Positions 59,200-64,000 of a stretch of 64,000 nt of DNA are shown piece after piece. Below the pieces are notes generated by a model. It did no database searches and was not told the origin of the DNA. It saw only the letters and a program-made list of their open reading frames with translations. The translations under genes were made by a program, and so were the position numbers. Numbering within the stretch: the first letter of the stretch is position 1; each line of letters begins with the position of its first letter. Source of the stretch: Promicromonospora sp. Populi (GTDB lineage Bacteria > Actinomycetota > Actinomycetes > Actinomycetales > Cellulomonadaceae); NCBI RefSeq assembly GCF_041081105.1, contig NZ_CP163528.1, positions 1,922,001 through 1,986,000 of the forward strand. The letters run 5' to 3'.

Positions 59200-60828
59200 T
59201 CACAGGTCCGCTGGCGGCTCCGCCTCGCCCTCTCCAACAGGCTCACTCCACAAGGCCCCGTATTCGAGCGAAGGAATCTGTACGTATTCACCTTCATGGT
59301 CCTCTGGAATATTCCATGTCGCCACAAGATCAATCAGGTACAGATATGCCGAACGAGTCACCTGAAGTGCCCGGATCGCCGACCACACGAGGCCGTCGAC
59401 GTCCACGGAACTTCGTGACTGCTTCGTGGCCCCCGTCGCATCGAGTAGCGCTGCATGCACAATCCTATGCGTGCCCGCGTTCCGCAAGATCTGGGAGGAC
59501 GCGTACATTCCTCCCGGCTCCATATCCATCGCAAGTTCGGCGAGTGCGAGCACTGGAACGGCTTGCTCTGGGGCCTTCGCCAGGCCAGCGCGCAATACGC
59601 CACCGGCGTGCCAGAATTTCCGGAAAGAAACACTGCTCGGGCTGTCGCCAATCTTGAAGTACTCGTTCGCCACAACCGCCGTCTTATCCAGCACATCCAA
59701 TGTCGACCTCTGGGCGAGAATCAGTTTCGCATATTGAGTGCCAAACAGTGAGAAATCCTCGGCATCGACATAGAATCCAGTATCGCTATCCAATTGCACG
59801 AGACCCGACGACAAAATTTCCGAGACGCCTTCGAATGCGAGGCGACGTGAGACGAGAAAGTCCGCCTTGAGGACATTCATGTGCGCTATGATCGGCGGGT
59901 TTATATCGTCATCCGGGCCGCCATACAAGACCTCGATGACGGCGTTGTCCCAGTGCGGATCGTCGGTGCCCAAACCCTCAACAGCGGGAGACAGCGCCAA
60001 CCTGTGGCCAGCAACCCACGACCGATATGCGTCGGGCGGACCGTCCAGACCGTGCGAGAGATGGCCCTCGCTTTCGGTAAGCTCCAGGGCATCCCAGCGC
60101 TCGGCTGTACTGGCGCCTGCATATTCAACCGTCCCGGCTCGCAACTGTTTCGCGAGATTGACGTACTTGTCATATACCGCAGCGATGTGCCCTGTCTGCC
60201 CAATCCCTAGTTCGATTCGAGTCAGAAGCAGCCGCGCCAGATTACCAGCAGCGTTTCCGTTTCTGGGATCGACGTCGAGCGCACTAAGATAATAGTCAAA
60301 AGCTTCTGCCCACCTACCAGAGTGGTCCAGGCTGTTGGCCAGATTGCAGAAGGCGCGCGACCGTGTGGACGCATCGGCTATTTCGGAGGTCGCGACCTCG
60401 TAGTAGTACAACCTTGCCGCCCGAAGGGCCGCACGATTATCAAGCCGGTTCGCAACTCTATGGACCGCGGTTTCGGCGTTTTCGCCACCCTCAAGGCCCA
60501 TGTCGGCGAGGGCCGATATGGCATTTGCGATGTTGTATAGAATCTGGAAACGAAGAGGTTCGTCTTCTGGCGTGCCATCGAGCGCGCCCTCAGCGATCTG
60601 CTTCCCGGCCTGCAAGAGAGGCTCACTGTCGAGCCGGGAGCCGCAATTGATCACGACCGAAGAACACATGAAGAGCAACGCCGCACGTTCGACCACAATG
60701 GCTGTCTGCTCCACCTGTGAAACCAGCGCCCGTACGGCAGACGCGGTGCCGCCAGGGTCTTCATCCTGAGCCGCGCCGAGAAGCAGGATCTCTCGGGCCA
60801 GCTGCTGGTACTCCTCGGACGGCTCCAT
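59200..60828 (-). CDS. TPR-HEPN protein, LA2681-like predicted RNase
   Basis: The 542-residue protein has an N-terminal all-helical TPR domain (about 95-205; FCNLANSLDHSGRWAEAFDY). Its long C-terminal region resembles the LA2681 HEPN domain, with the R-x4-H active-site motif RNAGTH at Arg449 to His454. Many HEPN proteins are RNases activated in phage or stress defence. There is no signal peptide or helix in the membrane. It is monocistronic, convergent with the DUF6338 gene. GC content is lower than that of core genes. Nuclease activity is inferred from the motif. Confidence 0.72.
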   Translation of the reverse strand: MEPSEEYQQLAREILLLGAAQDEDPGGTASAVRALVSQVEQTAIVVERAALLFMCSSVVINCGSRLDSEPLLQAGKQIAEGALDGTPEDEPLRFQILYNIANAISALADMGLEGGENAETAVHRVANRLDNRAALRAARLYYYEVATSEIADASTRSRAFCNLANSLDHSGRWAEAFDYYLSALDVDPRNGNAAGNLARLLLTRIELGIGQTGHIAAVYDKYVNLAKQLRAGTVEYAGASTAERWDALELTESEGHLSHGLDGPPDAYRSWVAGHRLALSPAVEGLGTDDPHWDNAVIEVLYGGPDDDINPPIIAHMNVLKADFLVSRRLAFEGVSEILSSGLVQLDSDTGFYVDAEDFSLFGTQYAKLILAQRSTLDVLDKTAVVANEYFKIGDSPSSVSFRKFWHAGGVLRAGLAKAPEQAVPVLALAELAMDMEPGGMYASSQILRNAGTHRIVHAALLDATGATKQSRSSVDVDGLVWSAIRALQVTRSAYLYLIDLVATWNIPEDHEGEYVQIPSLEYGALWSEPVGEGEAEPPADL

Positions 60829-60939
60829 CGCCGCACTCTATGGCGGGCTGCCGATGCCAGTCTCGGCCGTGCGCGAAGTTCATCCTGTCCTAGGTCGCTG
60901 CGGCGGACGGTCGTGGAAGAGCGGACCGCCCATGCAAAG

Positions 60940-61437
60940 TCAGGACTGAGGCTCTTCGCTCCTGGCGGGGGCGAAATAGTCGCCAAGCATCTCCGAGACC
61001 CATGACGGCTGGCGAACCTCCCCGCGCGGTCCCATCTCCGCGAACCAGGGCTTGATGTCGAGGACAGGCGTCCCGTCGACAACATCAAGGTCTTCGATGT
61101 GCAGGTCCAGGCCGTCGATCGACACAAGTCGGCAGCGCGAAACGCCAATCCAGTTCTGGCGACGCATGTTGCGGTGTCCGAAGATCCCGACCTCGGGCCA
61201 GTCCGGGTTGTTACGCGGACGACGCGCACCGGGATCGAGATCGGACTGGTCAGTCAGATGAAAGAAGAACGCGACTTCGAGGTGAGAGAACTCATCAAGA
61301 CCAGCAACTGACGCCTCGGTATAGGCGTCCGGGTCGATCCGGAGGATCGAACGAGTTCCGCCCCAGTAGTCATCAGTCGGCTCGACGCGCCCGCCAACAA
61401 CGTGAGCGACTGGGGTCATGACGATGGGGTCGGTCAA
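60940..61437 (-). CDS. TrmO/TsaA-like methyltransferase family protein
   Basis: The 165-residue beta-barrel protein has the family pattern SHLEVAFFFH, then RNNPDWPEVGIFGHR, NWIGVSRC and DGTPVLDIKPWF. E. coli TrmO methylates tRNA t6A37 with S-adenosylmethionine; shorter homologues have other or unknown acceptors. There is no C-terminal extension. It follows the XRE/TPR regulator by 14 bases on the same strand. Confidence 0.85.
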   Translation of the reverse strand: MTDPIVMTPVAHVVGGRVEPTDDYWGGTRSILRIDPDAYTEASVAGLDEFSHLEVAFFFHLTDQSDLDPGARRPRNNPDWPEVGIFGHRNMRRQNWIGVSRCRLVSIDGLDLHIEDLDVVDGTPVLDIKPWFAEMGPRGEVRQPSWVSEMLGDYFAPARSEEPQS

Positions 61438-61451
61438 CGTTCCTCCGCGGA

Positions 61452-62855
61452 TCAGTTCGTGGCTGCAAGATAGGCGCTGGCGCGCTCGTCGAGGATAGCC
61501 GCGTCAGAACTGGTCGCTCTGTAGGTCGCCAGTGCAGAGCGCATCTCGATGATGGTCTGGCGAGCCCTGGCCGATTGCACCCCGTCCATCGCGTCGAGCG
61601 CCACGTTCCAGGTCGCGATTGCATGCTCAAGTTCCCCGCGCCTGGCCTGCACGTCGCCGAGATATCCCAGCGTGACGGCGTGGGTCCGCTTGAAGGTAGA
61701 CGCCTTGCGGGTCACGACGGAGTGCTCCAACTGCTGCTCAGCTCCGGCAAGGTCTCCGATATCCCGGAGGGTATTGCCGGTCTCGTGCGCGAGGGAAGCT
61801 TCCCCGAAGAAGAAGACCCGCGTGGGCTCGTCGCCGCCAGGCGTCGCGGCGGCAAGGTCCCGTTCGGCCAGGAGCAGCGCGGATGACGCCGCGCTCTTCT
61901 GACCGGTCGCGGCAAGAGCGCGGGCGTGGACCACGCCGAGGAGTGCACGTTCTCGTGGCGCGGCGGCCTGGTAACGGTCACCGTCCACCGAGGCTGCCGC
62001 AAGTTCCTGAGCCTGGGTCGGGTGGCCGAGGTCGATCGCCTGGTGCGCCATCGCGCGCAGAGTGTGCCCTGCCATCGCGGGATCGTCGGCTTCAGCCGCC
62101 AGCTTGACCGACGAGGTGAACAGTCCCTGGGCGATACCGTGCTCAGCGTTGTCGAAGGCCATCCAGCCGGCGACGTAGGCCAACTCGGAAGCGGCAGAGA
62201 ACATCTCGCTCCTGAGGGCATCGTTCGCGAAGGAGCCGTTCAGGAGCCGCTGCACGTCATCGGTGAGGTACTGCATGGCGGCCGCCCGTGCGTGCCCGCC
62301 ACCGTGCCGTTGGTCCATCCGAGAGAAGAACGCGACCGACTCACGGACTGCTTCCAGGTCGCCATTTCCGACCGAGCGGACGCCGCGTGCGGCACGCTCG
62401 GCGGAGCGGCGAACCACCTCGGTCCACCACGACTCATTGGGCAGTGCGGCGGCGACCGTCGAGTAGGCCGCCAGACCGAGCAGGCCCCGTCGAGTGAGGT
62501 CCACGTACTTGCTCCCCAGGTCGGCCAGCCCGGTTAGCGTATCCATCTCCCACGTCGACAAATGACCAATTTCTCGCGCCGCGCTCCCGCGCTTGGTCGG
62601 GTAGAACCCGATCTCGGCATCCGTCGCGACACCGAGGACGGCACGCAGACCGTCGCGATACTGCTGCCCAGGCCAGCGCGACTGGCCGCGCTCGTAGCGA
62701 GCTATCGCATGGGCATCAAGGGCGATGCGCTGCCCGGTCATCGCCCAGACATGGGCGTTCACGGCTTCCGCGAGCTCGCCACGTGACATGGGTTCGCCGG
62801 GGCGCACGTGCGAGGGCAGGGCCGCGCGCAAGTCGCGGAGCAAATCGTTGCCCAT
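61452..62855 (-). CDS. XRE-type HTH regulator with TPR domain
   Basis: The 467-residue protein has an N-terminal lambda-type helix-turn-helix (GEPMSRGELAEAVNAHVWAM; DAHAIARYERGQSRWPG) and a C-terminal helical TPR array (AHETGNTLRDIGDLAGAEQQ; GYLGDVQARRGELEHAIATW). It is of the actinobacterial type that senses a peptide or small molecule through TPRs. ATG 62855 follows GGGAGGG. It is divergent from the small gene at 63014. Confidence 0.85.
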   Translation of the reverse strand: MGNDLLRDLRAALPSHVRPGEPMSRGELAEAVNAHVWAMTGQRIALDAHAIARYERGQSRWPGQQYRDGLRAVLGVATDAEIGFYPTKRGSAAREIGHLSTWEMDTLTGLADLGSKYVDLTRRGLLGLAAYSTVAAALPNESWWTEVVRRSAERAARGVRSVGNGDLEAVRESVAFFSRMDQRHGGGHARAAAMQYLTDDVQRLLNGSFANDALRSEMFSAASELAYVAGWMAFDNAEHGIAQGLFTSSVKLAAEADDPAMAGHTLRAMAHQAIDLGHPTQAQELAAASVDGDRYQAAAPRERALLGVVHARALAATGQKSAASSALLLAERDLAAATPGGDEPTRVFFFGEASLAHETGNTLRDIGDLAGAEQQLEHSVVTRKASTFKRTHAVTLGYLGDVQARRGELEHAIATWNVALDAMDGVQSARARQTIIEMRSALATYRATSSDAAILDERASAYLAATN

Positions 62856-63013
62856 CGCTCGATCCCCTCCCCCGTTAGCAGTCTGTCTGGGCGGACGTTC
62901 TGCAGATTGTCCCGTTGATTGCCCTGCCCGGGCGAGCGAATCGCAACAAGAGTAGCGAGGAGACACATCCCCGCGACCGATCCCAGACGGCCAGGCAGAC
63001 TTCGGAGAGTCCC

Positions 63014-63364
63014 GTGAACCGGATAGCAGCAAGGACGCGACGCCTTGAATCACACACTCCAACGCAGGGCGCGACCGGTAGCCAGCGGCGGCTCCTGATA
63101 GACATAAACGACGGACTCATAGCGGCGTCACGGTTTCTCGACCTCGTCGGGGCTGACCACATCGAACTGGTGACCGTGACCAGTAACCGTGTCAGCCTCC
63201 AGCCCGCCGACCTGAACGAGGGCGAGCAGATCGCCCGCGCACTGGGGCTGAACAACCCCATGGATCACCGAATGTTCGTGCCCGGCAACACGCTGTGGAC
63301 CGGTGAACGCCACGGCCTGGAAGTCCAGGTCCGATCGGTGCTGCGCGGAGCAGTGACCCGATGA
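63014..63364 (+). CDS. Small hypothetical protein
   Basis: The 116-residue protein reads RRLLIDINDGLIAASRFLDL, then GADHIELVTVTSNRVSLQPA and GLNNPMDHRMFVPGNTLWTG. It has no signal or membrane helix. GTG 63014 follows CGGAGAG. Stop overlaps the next start by ATGA, so it is coupled to the HAD gene. The family is not recognised. Confidence 0.6.
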   Translation: MNRIAARTRRLESHTPTQGATGSQRRLLIDINDGLIAASRFLDLVGADHIELVTVTSNRVSLQPADLNEGEQIARALGLNNPMDHRMFVPGNTLWTGERHGLEVQVRSVLRGAVTR

Positions 63365-64000
63365 ACGCCGCGACCACTACTTGCACCCGCACGCTCGTGG
63401 CGCTCGACATCGATGGGACGCTCGTAGATGACGGGAACAAGATCCCATCCGGCACAGTCGACGCCCTGGACCTGGTCCGTGCTGCCGGACACGAGATCGT
63501 GCTCGCCACCGGTCGATCACTGATCGGACTGATGCCGATCGCGGTCCGGCTGGGGCTGACCGATGGATGGGGTGTGTGCTCCAACGGCGCTCTGACCGTG
63601 CGGCTGGACCGTTCCGCACCTTCCGGCTTCGACGTCGTTACGGCTCGCACCTTCTATCCGGGGCCGGTGATCCGCCGGGCAATGGAGATGGTTCCGGTAG
63701 TGCGGATCGCGGTCGAAGAAGTCGGTTGGGGTTGGCGCACCAACACTCCGTTCGAGCCCGGCGAACTCAACGGTCAGCAGAAACTCGTCCCACTGGGCGA
63801 TCTGGTGGCCCAACCCGCCACCCGGGTCGTGCTCGTCGGGCCGGGTATTCGCCGGTTCACGGACGCGCTGCAGGCGACCGGGGTCACGGTCACCCCGATG
63901 GGGCCGGACTGGCTGGACGTCGGGGCACGGGACGTGAACAAGGCGGTCGCGCTCGATGGCGTGCGAATGGGTCTGGACATCCCGGCCGAGCGCACACTGG
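63361..64000 (+). CDS. HAD-IIB (Cof-type) hydrolase, partial
   Basis: The gene runs off the right edge; 213 residues are visible. It has the HAD nucleophile motif VALDIDGTLVDDGN (Asp near residue 16), motif II ATGRS and the cap region (GVCSNGALTVRLDRSAPSGF). Such enzymes dephosphorylate sugar phosphates or cofactors. ATG 63361 overlaps the preceding stop. Confidence 0.88.
   Translation, partial: MNAATTTCTRTLVALDIDGTLVDDGNKIPSGTVDALDLVRAAGHEIVLATGRSLIGLMPIAVRLGLTDGWGVCSNGALTVRLDRSAPSGFDVVTARTFYPGPVIRRAMEMVPVVRIAVEEVGWGWRTNTPFEPGELNGQQKLVPLGDLVAQPATRVVLVGPGIRRFTDALQATGVTVTPMGPDWLDVGARDVNKAVALDGVRMGLDIPAERTL

Noticed and set aside
1..64000. CRISPR array
   Set aside because: No regularly spaced short repeats with unique spacers were found. 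The att-like copies are too far apart and variable.

Overview
The window is high-GC actinobacterial chromosome. Gene order and content (lipA, DUF4191, glnA, then glnE, glnA2, panB, ppgK; leaderless starts; GlnR-type boxes) suggest a member of the Micrococcales. A Promicromonosporaceae or Cellulomonadaceae relative is my best guess, by inference only. No tRNA, rRNA or CRISPR array is visible.

Layout. 1-2740: end of lipA, a DUF4191 membrane protein and glutamine synthetase I (glnA) behind a four-half-site GlnR box. 2726-7365: a decayed integrative element inserted in the 3' end of glnA. It carries integrase remnants, a DUF6431 IS-type gene, a secreted protein and a small membrane protein. The displaced end of glnA and its terminator now lie at 7341-7429. 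7445-16754: accessory metabolic and regulatory genes: aldo/keto reductase and Lrp-type regulator, a frameshifted TetM/OtrA-like ribosomal protection gene, hydrolases, a DMT exporter with a divergent LysR regulator, and a DUF433/DUF5615 toxin-antitoxin pair. 16809-23054: a five-gene operon of Ser/Thr kinase, J-like membrane protein, GrpE-like factor, Hsp70-like protein and TPR/OmpA-like protein. 23180-29810: conserved nitrogen and core genes (glnE, glnA2, panB, ppgK). 29845-43414: STAS protein, HelD/HelR-type RNA polymerase motor, two-component system, DsbA-like protein, MFS transporter and PAS regulator, a large secreted glycoside hydrolase, a phosphotransferase and small membrane proteins. 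43471-48274: acyl-CoA dehydrogenase, ETF beta, ETF alpha and cytochrome b operon.

48451-61000 is a second accessory zone: a secreted polysaccharide-lyase-like protein, an IS30 element, two tandem ricin-type lectins, a Fic protein, small immunity-like genes, a DUF6338 membrane protein and a TPR-HEPN (LA2681-like) predicted RNase. It is punctuated by degenerate copies of one repeat. Part of that repeat resembles the 3' end of actinobacterial RNase P RNA, and it also occurs beside an integrase remnant at 3361-3595. I read the copies as scars of att sites left by repeated integration. Three secreted genes here share one duplicated leader, made of inverted repeats, a 5'UTR hairpin, an RBS and the start of a signal peptide. 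The window ends with a TrmO-like enzyme, an XRE/TPR regulator, a small unknown gene and a partial HAD hydrolase.

Functional links: GlnE would adenylylate Tyr402 of GlnA1, whereas GlnA2 lacks that tyrosine. The ACAD/ETF/cytochrome b operon looks like an electron route from an acyl-CoA (or similar) substrate to the membrane. The Hsp70 operon looks like a self-contained kinase-regulated chaperone module.
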